A DNA stretch of 64,000 nt, taken from positions 39,230 to 103,229 of the forward strand of contig JAHDDL010000009.1 of the NCBI GenBank assembly GCA_020629415.1. The letters are read 5' to 3'. Positions 42,348 through 51,900 of the stretch are shown here, one piece after another. Below the pieces are notes generated by a model, which saw only the letters and a list, made by a program, of their open reading frames with translations, ran no database searches and was not told the DNA's origin. The DNA is from Maribacter sp. (lineage in GTDB: Bacteria; Bacteroidota; Bacteroidia; Flavobacteriales; Flavobacteriaceae). Position 1 is the stretch's first letter; each line of letters starts with the position of its first letter. The translations under genes were made by a program, and so were the position numbers.

Positions 42348-43865
42348 CTACTTATTCACTTGTTTTAAATTAATAATTATTGGAGTGGTCTCTTTACCGT
42401 AAACATCTATGAAACTAATGGCGTTGTACTTTTTCTTCAACTGGTCAAGTGGTATGTTTAGGCTAGTGTTATTGTTCTCAACATAAATTTTCGATCTTAA
42501 TTTCTTTATGTCATAGGTGTCTTTAACCCTTATGCCAGATGAGTAGACTAAAGCAAATCTTATATTGTTCAAGTCATTGAACTCTAGTGATAATTCAGTA
42601 ACATTTTTACTTGCACTTACCAATTTTGGTGTTTTTACTGTGTGCTTTTTGGCTAAGCCAGAAATAGGATTCAATGCCGGTTTTTTGTAATACTTTTTGT
42701 GCATATATTCAACCACATCGTCATTATCTTTCATTAGCGATTTTGCACTAAACATAATGTTGCCTTGAATTTCAGGAGTTTCACGGGCGAGCTTAATCTG
42801 ATTTGGAATTTCTTCAATATCATCCCATGCCTTATCGCTGTTATTTCTAATCTTATAAGGTCCGTTACCAACATATAGATTAGTGTTATAGTTGTTCTTT
42901 GCCCACCAATCAACAATTTTTCTGTGCGATGCTACAGGTAGATCCATACTCCAGTATACTTGGGGTGCTAAATAATCTATCCAACCTTTTTCCATCCAAA
43001 GTAATGGGTCGGCATACAAATCTTCATAAGTAGTTTGTCCTGCTTTGGTGTCAGAGCCTCTTGGATCTGTAGAATTGTTTTTCCAAACCCCGAACGGACT
43101 AATACCAAACTGTACCCAAGGTTTAATTGATTTTATGGTTTCGTGAGACTGTCTTACTAAAGAGTCAATATTACTACGTCTCCAATCATCAATCTTTTGA
43201 TTCTTTAATGCATAGGTTTTAAATGCTAAGGAGTCGTTAAAAACAGCATCTTTAATGGTGTAGGGATAAAAATAATCATCAAAGTGTATGGCATCTACAT
43301 CATAATTAGTCACCAACTCCGCTATAATATTTGAAAAGTGGTTGCGCACTTCTGGCAAACCTGGGTTGTAATAATTTTTCTTGCCGTAATGTACGATCCA
43401 TTCCGGATGGGTACAGTAGTCATGGGTTTCTGATAATACTTCGAAATTTTCATCGAAAGTTGCCCTGTACGGATTTAACCACGCATGGAACTCCATGCCT
43501 CTTTCATGGGTTTCGCTGATCATCCATTCTAGGACGTCTGTATTCCATTTAGGGGCTGTACCTTCTTCTCCTGTTAAAAATCGTGAATATGGCGCATAAT
43601 CAGATTGGTAAAAGGCATCGCCGGCTGCACGTACTTGAACTATTACGGCGTTATAATTCTCTCTTTCATAAAAATCTAAAATCTTTAAGAAATCGGTTTT
43701 TTGTTTTTCTGCTGAATCATTGCCATTCTTTGGCCAATCTATATTGACCACAGTAGCTACCCAAACCCCTCTAAATTCTCTTTTAGGGTATTTTTCATAT
43801 GACTTAAAAATGCCACATGAATTAAGAATAAGTAGTAAAGCAAAAAGTGTTAGCTGTTTTATCAT
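42348..43865 (-). CDS. GHL10 (DUF187) glycosidase-like lipoprotein
   Basis: Predicted lipoprotein of 505 residues (LILNSC, C17). Residues about 30-340 match glycosyl hydrolase-like family 10: FRGVWVATVVNIDWP, VIVQVRAAGDAFYQS, FHAWLNPYRATF, NPGLPEVRNHF, AIHFDDYFYPY and QVYWSMDLP. The C-terminal about 100 residues look like a beta-sandwich. E. coli DigH (YddW), a member of this family, cleaves denuded peptidoglycan glycans, which would suit the salvage operon. Acidic candidates sit in HFDDYFYP. First gene of the ampG-anmK unit, behind a hairpin. Confidence 0.87.
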   Translation of the reverse strand: MIKQLTLFALLLILNSCGIFKSYEKYPKREFRGVWVATVVNIDWPKNGNDSAEKQKTDFLKILDFYERENYNAVIVQVRAAGDAFYQSDYAPYSRFLTGEEGTAPKWNTDVLEWMISETHERGMEFHAWLNPYRATFDENFEVLSETHDYCTHPEWIVHYGKKNYYNPGLPEVRNHFSNIIAELVTNYDVDAIHFDDYFYPYTIKDAVFNDSLAFKTYALKNQKIDDWRRSNIDSLVRQSHETIKSIKPWVQFGISPFGVWKNNSTDPRGSDTKAGQTTYEDLYADPLLWMEKGWIDYLAPQVYWSMDLPVASHRKIVDWWAKNNYNTNLYVGNGPYKIRNNSDKAWDDIEEIPNQIKLARETPEIQGNIMFSAKSLMKDNDDVVEYMHKKYYKKPALNPISGLAKKHTVKTPKLVSASKNVTELSLEFNDLNNIRFALVYSSGIRVKDTYDIKKLRSKIYVENNNTSLNIPLDQLKKKYNAISFIDVYGKETTPIIINLKQVNK

Positions 43866-43895
43866 AAAGTAGAAGCCGATTAGATGACTTTTAAC

Positions 43896-43933
43896 AAAAA
43901 AGGCCCATTTTAATTTTAAAAATAGGCCTTTTA
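43896..43933 (-). terminator. hairpin between nagB-PIG-L and the GHL10-ampG-anmK unit
   Basis: AAAAGGCC-c-ATTTT / AAAAT-a-GGCCTTTT around a short AT loop, 14 bases past the nagB stop. It probably ends the nagB transcript or attenuates read-through into the next five genes. Confidence 0.75.
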
Positions 43934-43947
43934 ATTCAATTCAGTTG

Positions 43948-45876
43948 TTAGTTGAATTTATGTCTTACAAAGGCTTCCATTGCTGCATATGATGATAAGC
44001 CCATTGCTTTGTATTTATTAGCGGTATCCCGATTTCTTTCTTCGGCGCGCATCCAGAATTCTCTTGAATCATCTCCTTGGAACATGACACCATCTTTTTG
44101 GGATTGGTGACAGAAAATAGCATTACGCTTTTTCAAAACCTGACCCGGACTCATTGGTACTGCCATTTCAATTTCATTGATGTCCCACTCATGCCAAGCA
44201 CCTCTATAAAGCCATAACCAACAATCTTTCATAAAGTCTTCGGTCTTTAGTTTTTCGCAGGCTGCAAACACTGCATCTAAACAAACTTTGTGCGTGCCGT
44301 GTGGATCGGCAAGATCACCAGCTGCATATATTTGATGGGGTTTTATATCGCTTATAATATTGGCGACAATGGTAATGTCTTCATCAGAGAGATTTTTCTT
44401 TTTTATGGTGCCCGTTTCATAGAATGGCAAATCTAAAAAATGCACATTTTTATCTTGTAACCCCATGTATCTTGTTGCTGCATAAGATTCTCCTCTTCTT
44501 ATCTTGCCCTTTAGATTTCGAACTTCTGGCGAGTCTATACGGGTTTCATTCTTTTCCGAAAGAGATTTGATGATTTTATTAGCTTCGTCTGACGGACTGA
44601 TATGTAAAGCTATTTCTGCATATTTCCTGGCGTCTGTATCAGAAACCGCTATGTTACCAGAGGTTTGATATACAATGTGCACCTCATGACCTTGTTCTAC
44701 AAGTCTGTCAAACGTACCGCCCATTGATATGACATCATCATCTGGGTGCGGACTAAATATTATCACTCTCTTTTTTGCAGGAGTGGCACGTTCTGGGCGG
44801 TGAGTGTCATCTGCGTTAGGTTTTCCGCCAGGCCAACCTGTTATGGTATGTTGCAATTTGTTGAACATTTCAATGTTCAGGTTATAAGCATCATTTAGAG
44901 CCAGTAAGTCTGCCATACCGTTATCGTTGTAATCTTTATCGGTTAAACTTAAAATCGTTTTTCCGGTAGTCTCACAAAGCCAAACGATAGCTTTAGCTTT
45001 CAATTCTTCTGTCCACTCACAGGCATCTACCAGCCAAGGAGTTTTGTTTTTTGTCAATTCGCTTCCAGCACCCGTATCAAGAACAAAGGTGCAATTGTCA
45101 TGCTCTTGCAAATATGTGGCCGGTACGTGTGAAGATATATCCCCTTCAATTGTTTTCTTAATAATGTTCGCTTTGTTTTGCCCCCAACCTAATAAGACAA
45201 TACGTTTCGCTTTTCTTACCGTTGAAATACCCATGGTAATGGCTTTTCTAGGTACATTGTCTATGCCTAAAAAAGACGGTGCGGCATCTACTCGTGTAAT
45301 ATGATCTAATGTTATTACCCGTGTGCCGGAATTAAAATGAGATCCAGGTTCGTTAAAACCAATATGCCCTGTTCTACCAATACCTAATAGCTGAAAATCC
45401 AGTCCGCCATGTTCTTTAATTTTACGCTCATAGCTTAAGCAGTAAGCCGTAGTTTCTTCATTGCTTACCGTGCCATCTGGAATGTGAATATTCTTTTCAG
45501 GTATATCTACATGATTAAATAGATGTTCGTGCATGAAGTAGAAGTAACTTTGAATATTATTTGGCTCCATGGGTAAATATTCATCTAAGTTAAAAGTGAT
45601 TACATTTTTAAAACTTAGACCTTCTTCCTTATGCATGCGAACCAACTCTTCATAGACCCTGATCGGTGACGATCCTGTGGCTAAACCCAAAACGCAGTTT
45701 CTTTTTTGCCCTTGTCTCTTTTTTATTAAAGCTGCAATTTCATGAGCAACTTGAATAGAGGCTATGTTTGAATCTTCAAAAATTACATTGTGTATCTTTT
45801 CGAAACGTGTTTCTTCAAATTGCCCAATAGGCTTATGGGCAATATCCATTTTAGAATCTTTCAAAGTATTTTTCAT
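43948..45876 (-). CDS. nagB: glucosamine-6-phosphate deaminase fused to PIG-L deacetylase domain
   Basis: Two enzymes in 642 residues. Residues about 25-290 are NagB, which turns GlcN-6-P into fructose-6-P and ammonia: LATGSSPIRVYEEL, FNLDEY (base D98), GIGRTGHIGFNEPG (H171, E176). The position of E. coli Asp141 is Thr169. Residues about 368-640 are PIG-L/LmbE: FSPHPDDDVISMGG (H377, D379, D380) and DPHGTHK (H526, H529), a complete zinc site. PIG-L enzymes N-deacetylate GlcNAc derivatives, so this half may do the job of NagA. Divergent from the DeoR gene. Domains are certain; the NagA role is inferred. Confidence 0.93.
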   Translation of the reverse strand: MKNTLKDSKMDIAHKPIGQFEETRFEKIHNVIFEDSNIASIQVAHEIAALIKKRQGQKRNCVLGLATGSSPIRVYEELVRMHKEEGLSFKNVITFNLDEYLPMEPNNIQSYFYFMHEHLFNHVDIPEKNIHIPDGTVSNEETTAYCLSYERKIKEHGGLDFQLLGIGRTGHIGFNEPGSHFNSGTRVITLDHITRVDAAPSFLGIDNVPRKAITMGISTVRKAKRIVLLGWGQNKANIIKKTIEGDISSHVPATYLQEHDNCTFVLDTGAGSELTKNKTPWLVDACEWTEELKAKAIVWLCETTGKTILSLTDKDYNDNGMADLLALNDAYNLNIEMFNKLQHTITGWPGGKPNADDTHRPERATPAKKRVIIFSPHPDDDVISMGGTFDRLVEQGHEVHIVYQTSGNIAVSDTDARKYAEIALHISPSDEANKIIKSLSEKNETRIDSPEVRNLKGKIRRGESYAATRYMGLQDKNVHFLDLPFYETGTIKKKNLSDEDITIVANIISDIKPHQIYAAGDLADPHGTHKVCLDAVFAACEKLKTEDFMKDCWLWLYRGAWHEWDINEIEMAVPMSPGQVLKKRNAIFCHQSQKDGVMFQGDDSREFWMRAEERNRDTANKYKAMGLSSYAAMEAFVRHKFN

Positions 45877-46007
45877 CTGGCAGCAGTGGATTTTAGTTCT
45901 TATAAGCTTTACAAATATATGCGTTATTTTATCAATTTGCAGTTTTTTGCCATAAATTATGCTGTATTTTGCCGTTAATTAATCTTAAAATCATGTTTTA
46001 ATAATAT

Positions 46008-46026
46008 AAACGTCATAAAACGGCAT
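46008..46026. promoter_or_regulatory. candidate DeoR operator: tandem AAACGNCAT
   Basis: AAACGTCAT (46008-46016) and AAACGGCAT (46018-46026) repeat with a 10-base period, one helical turn, just before the -7 box of the DeoR gene. An inverted half-site TTTTGCCGTT lies at 45967-45976 nearer nagB. Confidence 0.45.
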
Positions 46027-46040
46027 GATTTAAAAATCCC

Positions 46041-46048
46041 TATCTTTG
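46041..46048 (+). promoter_or_regulatory. candidate -7 box for deoR-murQ
   Basis: TATCTTTG matches TAnnTTTG exactly, 29 bases before the DeoR start and right behind the AAACGNCAT repeats, so a bound repressor would block it. The -33 TTG is not evident. Confidence 0.5.
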
Positions 46049-46077
46049 TATGATTCATTAGTGAAAAAGCTTTTAAC

Positions 46078-46827
46078 ATGCTAAAAGAAGAACGGCAACA
46101 GACTATTTTAAATGAGGTGGATCTGCATAATAGAATTCTTATTACAGATATAGCAGAGGCACTGGACGTTTCTATAGATACTATAAGAAGAGATGTGAAG
46201 GAGCTTGATGCAGAAAATAAACTACGCAAGGTTCATGGCGGTGCAATTTCAATGGGGTATATGACCAATAGCGCCAGAAACACCAATATTTATAAATTAG
46301 ACGATAAAGTTACTATTGCAACCAAGGCAGTCACCATGTTGCGAGATGGTGCGGTTATTTTTTTGGACGGAGGAACCACGTGTATGGAATTGGCACGAAT
46401 AATACCTGAAAACTTAAATCTTACCTGTTTTACCATAAGTCTGCCCGTTGCCATGGAGCTTTCTCATAAAGCCAATATTAATGTGATTTCTATTGGTGGT
46501 CAAATTTCAAAAGAAGCACAGATCGCTATTGGTGCAAATGCCATTCACCATATTTCTGAAATACGGTTCGATTTTAGTTTCATAGGTACAGGATACGTAG
46601 ATGCCACATTTGGGTTAACGGAATTTGATTGGGATATTGTACAGATTAAAAAAGCGGTAATTAAAGCATCGAAAAAAACGGTGTTGCTATCTATTTCTGA
46701 AAAACTCAATTCTCAACATCGGTATAAAACGTGCGATATTAATTCGATCAATACCATGATAACAGAGTTAAAGCCCGATGACAAGTTGCTGAATGCTTTT
46801 AAAAATCACGACATAAAAATTTTATAA
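46078..46827 (+). CDS. DeoR/GlpR-family repressor of the amino-sugar locus
   Basis: Transcription factor of 249 residues. The N-terminal winged helix-turn-helix is the DeoR signature: ITDIAEALDVSIDTIRRDVKELD followed by KLRKVHGGAI. The C-terminal sugar-phosphate sensor domain shows ITDIAEA-distal blocks VIFLDGGTTCMELARI, ISIGGQISKEAQIAIG and FIGTGYVDATFGLTEFD. Members usually bind a sugar phosphate, here perhaps GlcN-6-P, GlcNAc-6-P or MurNAc-6-P. Divergent from nagB and 4 bases ahead of murQ, so it likely controls both. Confidence 0.92.
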   Translation: MLKEERQQTILNEVDLHNRILITDIAEALDVSIDTIRRDVKELDAENKLRKVHGGAISMGYMTNSARNTNIYKLDDKVTIATKAVTMLRDGAVIFLDGGTTCMELARIIPENLNLTCFTISLPVAMELSHKANINVISIGGQISKEAQIAIGANAIHHISEIRFDFSFIGTGYVDATFGLTEFDWDIVQIKKAVIKASKKTVLLSISEKLNSQHRYKTCDINSINTMITELKPDDKLLNAFKNHDIKIL

Positions 46828-46831
46828 TTAT

Positions 46832-47644
46832 ATGGATTACAAAAAAATTACCGAGACTCCGTCCAATCATGACAATTTAGAGTTGATGGATACCACAACT
46901 ATTCTTCAAAAAATGAACGAAGAAGATAAAAAGATTGCCCATGCTGTAGAGAAAACGATACCTCAGGTAACTAAATTGGTAGATGCCTTGACGGAAAGAT
47001 TCAACATAGGCGGAAGACTTTTTTACATAGGCGCCGGTACCAGTGGTAGACTTGGCATTTTAGATGCCTCTGAAATTCCGCCAACGTTTGGTATGCCACA
47101 TGAACGTGTAGTAGGTTTAATTGCCGGTGGTGATACCGCTATTAGAAAAGCTGTTGAAAATGCCGAAGATGCTACCAAACAGGCATGGCTAGATTTAAAA
47201 GCTCATAACATTAATGATAATGATGTTGTTGTAGGTATTGCGGCATCGGGTAGTACGCCATATGTGGTGGGTGGATTGGAAGATGCAAAGAAAAATGGAA
47301 TTTTAACGGCTGCAATTACCAACAACCCTGGCGCTCCTATTGCAAAAATTGCGGATATTCCCATTGAAATCAATGTAGGGCCGGAGTTTTTGACCGGTAG
47401 CACTAGAATGAAAAGCGGTACATCTCAAAAATTAGTATTGAATATGATATCTACTGCCCTAATGATTAAAATAGGTAGGGTGAAGGGGAACAAGATGGTA
47501 AACATGCAATTAAGCAATGATAAACTTGTTGATCGTGGTACGCGTTATATTATGGAAGGGCTAGGTATTGAATATGACGCTGCCGAAGCGTTATTAAAAA
47601 AGCATGGGTCTGTTAAACTGGCCATAGATGCTGGTAAACAATAA
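46832..47644 (+). CDS. murQ: N-acetylmuramic acid 6-phosphate etherase
   Basis: Lyase that splits the lactyl ether of MurNAc-6-P to give GlcNAc-6-P and D-lactate. The SIS-type sugar isomerase domain shows IGAGTSGRLGILDASEIPPTFG, ADIPIEINVGPEFLTGSTRMKSGTSQKL split over adjacent blocks, and VVGIAASGSTPYVVGGL. At 270 residues it is about 30 shorter than E. coli MurQ, mostly at the C-terminus. It takes the AnmK product and yields the substrate for the NagB-PIG-L fusion. Co-transcribed with the DeoR gene. Confidence 0.95.
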   Translation: MDYKKITETPSNHDNLELMDTTTILQKMNEEDKKIAHAVEKTIPQVTKLVDALTERFNIGGRLFYIGAGTSGRLGILDASEIPPTFGMPHERVVGLIAGGDTAIRKAVENAEDATKQAWLDLKAHNINDNDVVVGIAASGSTPYVVGGLEDAKKNGILTAAITNNPGAPIAKIADIPIEINVGPEFLTGSTRMKSGTSQKLVLNMISTALMIKIGRVKGNKMVNMQLSNDKLVDRGTRYIMEGLGIEYDAAEALLKKHGSVKLAIDAGKQ

Positions 47645-47671
47645 AGGTGATGATTAAACCTAGCTAAAGAG

Positions 47672-47708
47672 AAAGCCTGAACATTTAAATTTATATTCAG
47701 GCTTTTTT
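47672..47708. terminator. bidirectional terminator after murQ
   Basis: AAAGCCTGAA (47672-47681) pairs with TTCAGGCTTT (47696-47705), followed by T's; shared with the converging dehydrogenase gene. Confidence 0.88.
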
Positions 47709-47713
47709 ATGCT

Positions 47714-48835
47714 TTAGCTTTTCGGAATCAATTTATAGATTCCTTTTCCTTCTACAGCTACATAAATCAATCCGTCCGGACCTTCATGTACGGCACGAAC
47801 TCTTCCCATACCGTCCATTAATTTTTCCCTTGCAATTACTTTGTTACCATCCAAAATCAATCGTTCTAAATATTGAAAAGCCAAAGATCCTACCAATAAA
47901 CTCCCTTTCCAGTTTTTGTAGGTGTCACTGGTAACATAAGTCATGCCACTAGGTGCAATAGAGGGTACCCAATAATGAATAGGTTGTTCCATACCTTCCA
48001 TTTCGGTTTTGTCGGTGATAGGTGTTCCGCCGTAATTAATACCGTAGGTAACTAAAGGCCATCCGTAATTAGCACCTTTTTTTATGATATTGATTTCATC
48101 TCCACCTCGCGGTCCGTGTTCATGGTCCCAAATTTCTCCTGTTATAGGATGTTTTATAAGACCTTGCGGATTTCGGTGTCCATAGCTATAAATAGCTGTT
48201 TTGGCACCTTTGACATCCTGAAAGGGATTATCTGCTGGTATACGTCCATCATCGTGCAAACGGTAAATTTTGCCCCCATCTCTTTTTATGTCTTGCGGGT
48301 TGGTATCCCTATCGCCACGTTCCCCAATAGAAAAGTAAAGATAACCGTCATTGTCAAATGCTATTCTAGATCCAAAATGTTGTCCTTTGGTAGTATTGGG
48401 TACTGCCTTGTATAAAATATGTTTTTCGGTCAAAGAACTGTTTTTCAATTTTGCCCTCATAATTGCCGTATGGCCACCCTTTTCTTCTCCGTCAGTTGAT
48501 GCATAAGTAAGGTAGATCCATCCGTTTTTTGTGTATTTGGGATGGAGGGTTATATCCAATAATCCTCCCTGGCCTCTATTATAAACCTCGGGAACATTGT
48601 TAATAATCGTTTTTTTTCCATTCGCAAAACGAATCAATTTTCCCTCTTTTTCAGTAATTAAAATACTTTTATCAGGAAGGAAGGTGAACCCCCATGGAAT
48701 CTGTAGCTCATCGACGAACAGCTCAGCTGAAAAAACAGACTCTTTTGGTGTAGTTGTCTTGTTGTCAGTATTTTGTGCGCAAGAAAAATTTAGCGATACA
48801 ACGAATAAAAGGTTGAAAATAATACTATTTTTCAT
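47714..48835 (-). CDS. PQQ-dependent sugar dehydrogenase-like lipoprotein
   Basis: Predicted lipoprotein (LNFSC, C19) of 373 residues with the six-bladed propeller of soluble glucose/aldose sugar dehydrogenases (YliI/Asd type). Recognisable blocks: IPWGFTFLPDKSILITEKEG, GGLLDITLHPKYTKNGWIYLTY, HFGSRIAFDNDGYLYFSIGERGDRD, YGHRNPQGLIKHP, EHGPRGGDEINIIKKGANYGWP (Ca/PQQ site region) and APSGMTYV. It would oxidise sugars in the periplasm if PQQ is available; no PQQ synthesis gene lies in the window. Confidence 0.88.
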   Translation of the reverse strand: MKNSIIFNLLFVVSLNFSCAQNTDNKTTTPKESVFSAELFVDELQIPWGFTFLPDKSILITEKEGKLIRFANGKKTIINNVPEVYNRGQGGLLDITLHPKYTKNGWIYLTYASTDGEEKGGHTAIMRAKLKNSSLTEKHILYKAVPNTTKGQHFGSRIAFDNDGYLYFSIGERGDRDTNPQDIKRDGGKIYRLHDDGRIPADNPFQDVKGAKTAIYSYGHRNPQGLIKHPITGEIWDHEHGPRGGDEINIIKKGANYGWPLVTYGINYGGTPITDKTEMEGMEQPIHYWVPSIAPSGMTYVTSDTYKNWKGSLLVGSLAFQYLERLILDGNKVIAREKLMDGMGRVRAVHEGPDGLIYVAVEGKGIYKLIPKS

Positions 48836-48961
48836 ATACGGGCGTTAGAAATATATTAGAGAACACATGATTATTTAAAAGATAAAATATAAGCAAAAAA
48901 TTACACCAAAGAACTAATTAGATCCCAAATCGACTTTGTTCTTAAAATCGAACCTTAACCT

Positions 48962-51900
48962 ATGCTTCCAAAACAACAGCGGTATGCGCTGTATGTACTT
49001 CTTCTGATTGTTATTTCAGTAATTGGTACTACGGCTCTGGCCAACTCAAAAGTAACTACGCTTTATGAAGAGGTGGCTCATGTAATCGAAAAGGCTGTTT
49101 CGGTTTCTACCAACAACCAAACTGCATTAGAAAATAAAATTGCATCCAAGTCTAGCTTAGCGGCTCCGGCAATGTTTACTACACCAATAGTAGGCGCGGA
49201 CAATACGGTTACTTGTAACGATAACGGATTTACGATTGCACGGTTTAATTTATGTGGAGATTTCGATGATCGTATAATAAGTCTTACCGGTGGTCCTTAT
49301 AGCTCAGTTTCATGGCAGGTATTGGGTGGTTCTTGTTCAGCAGATGTAAATGTTGAATGTCCTAATACAACCAATTCTTGTTATACAGAAGTTGGAACCG
49401 GACAAACTTTTAATCTAGATGCCAGTTCCGTATCAGCTACTTCAGGTGCTGAATATAGAGTTGAAATAGATAACCAACCATATTACTTTAAAGTAAAGAA
49501 AAGTACTATAACCCAAACATATGTTAAGCAAGATTATATCTGTGGTGTAGATGGTAGAATACAGATTACCAATCTTTCAAGTGCTTATGAGTTTAGTATT
49601 GATGGAGGTTCTTCTTGGCAAGGTGCTATATTTTCTAACTTGACACCAGGTACCTATAATATTCTAGCAAGATTAAGAAATACGGCAAATACTTGTGAGT
49701 ATCCTTATGAACCTATAGTAATAGAAGAAAAGGAGATTGAAATAGCCACGACTTTTACAGATGCATTGTGTAGTGGGGACACAGGTACTATTACGGTAAC
49801 GGCTTCTAATGTTCCCGGACCTTATAAATATACATTATTGAATTCTAGTGGTGTTGCCCAAGAATTTACGGCATTCATTCCAACAAATCCCTACACCTTT
49901 TCAGCTGTAGGCTTTGGTACATATACGGTACAAGTTGAAACGCAACAATGTACTGGTGATCCTTTGAACGGAATAGATCCTCCACGACAAAGTTTGGATA
50001 TCAACGGAAACCCTATGACAATTGGTGCAGGGGCTTCTGCTTTAGATGCTTCTACAGAGGTAAATAGTAGTTTTGGTTGTTCTGATATTTCTAGTGTAGA
50101 TATTACCTTAAATACATCTGGTGGTTCTGCACCTTATACATTTACTGTAAACGGCGGACCGGTGCAGCCTTCATTTGGTGATGCCGCTACAGACTCCGGT
50201 ACTACTACATATACCGTAAATGCGGCAGGAACATATGATTTTGTGATTACCGATAGTAATGGCTGTATTATAAATGCTTCTTCCGATGTTGAAGATTTAT
50301 TACCACCAGATGTTACGGTAGCAGGTATTGATGGTACTTGTAGTAACGGAGGTGCCAAATTAGAATTTACTATAAACAACGGTAGGGGTTATAATATATC
50401 GTACAGGGAAAGTGCATCTGACCCTTGGGTAAGTATACCACAAATTTCAGTTGCTGCCGGTACTTATAATGATATTGAAGTAAGATACCAACAAGGTGGT
50501 TTCGAATGTACTTTGGCATTGCCATCGGTTACAGTAGATACCGTTGGTTCATTGACAGGTTCTGCTACTAAGGTTGCTGATGTAACTTGTTCTGGAACAG
50601 GAAACGTAGGTGGACAAATTGATTTTGTAGGTCCGTTTTCCGGTGGTTCCGGAAGTGGTTATGAATTTAGTATAGATGGTGTTAACTTTTCAACTATTAC
50701 CACTTATACTGATTTGGCTGCGGGTACTTATACCCCTATTATTCGTGATGGAGGCGGATGTAGATTAGAATTAACGGCAATTGAAATTTTAGATGTTGAT
50801 CCACCTACAAATTTAGATTTTGCCCAAAGTAATACTAGTTGTGCTGCCGGTACTACAGATGTGCAATTGACACCAACAAGCAACGCCGCAATTAATAGAT
50901 ATGAAATTATTAGTCCGGCTTATGTAGATAACGGTACTAATGATACATTTACTGGGTTAATGACTTCTCAGGCATATATTTTTCAGATTACTGATGTTAA
51001 TGGATGTTCTTATACGGAAGGTTTTAGACCTGTAGAAATCAGTTCTATTAGAGTTCAGGTTAAATCAGGTGGAGACCTTAGAGTGTGTAACGGTGCTACT
51101 GATGGTGCTGGAACTTTTATTGTTGATGGTTTTGCAAATAATTATACCTATGATATTAATGGAGGTACTACGAGTGCACCACAAAGTGATCGTGAAGTAG
51201 ATTTGCCATTATCTGGTGCAGGGACCTATACCATTACGGTAACCGACGCCGATACAGGTTGTACAGATACTATTTCTTTTGATATAAATGAAGCTCCGGT
51301 TTTAGATTTATCTACCAGTACGGTTACGGCTATGAGCTGTGCCAATGGTAATTTAGGAGCGGTTAGAGCTAACGCAACGGGAGGCTGGGGTACGTTTAGA
51401 TATACCCTTACGCAACCGGTAGGGCCACAAATTGGACCAAAATCTGGAAGGACCTTTAGTAATCTCTCTGCAGCGGGAACATATACATTAACTGTAGAGG
51501 ATGCTGAAGGTTGTACAGATACTTTTTCTTTCGATCTAAATCCTATTGATGCGCCAGGTATAGCTTTGGACGGACCATCGTCAGATTTTTGTTTTGTGGC
51601 TGGTACTGGCGCTACGGTTGCCGTAACCTCTACAGCGGGTACAGCAGTAATTGGAACACATCAATATAGAATTAATGGAGGCGCACTTCAACCAACTCCA
51701 ACTTTTGCCGGACTTTCACCTGGTAATTATACGATTGAAGTAGTTGATGGTAATGACTGTTCAGATAGTATTGCGGTTACCATTGCTCCTCAATTAAGAG
51801 TGAATACAAATATTGAAGCGGAAATACCTTGTGGTGGAGCTAATGGTACCATTAGAGTAAGTGTTAATGGAGGTTATTTATCTGGTGCTGGAGCAAAACA

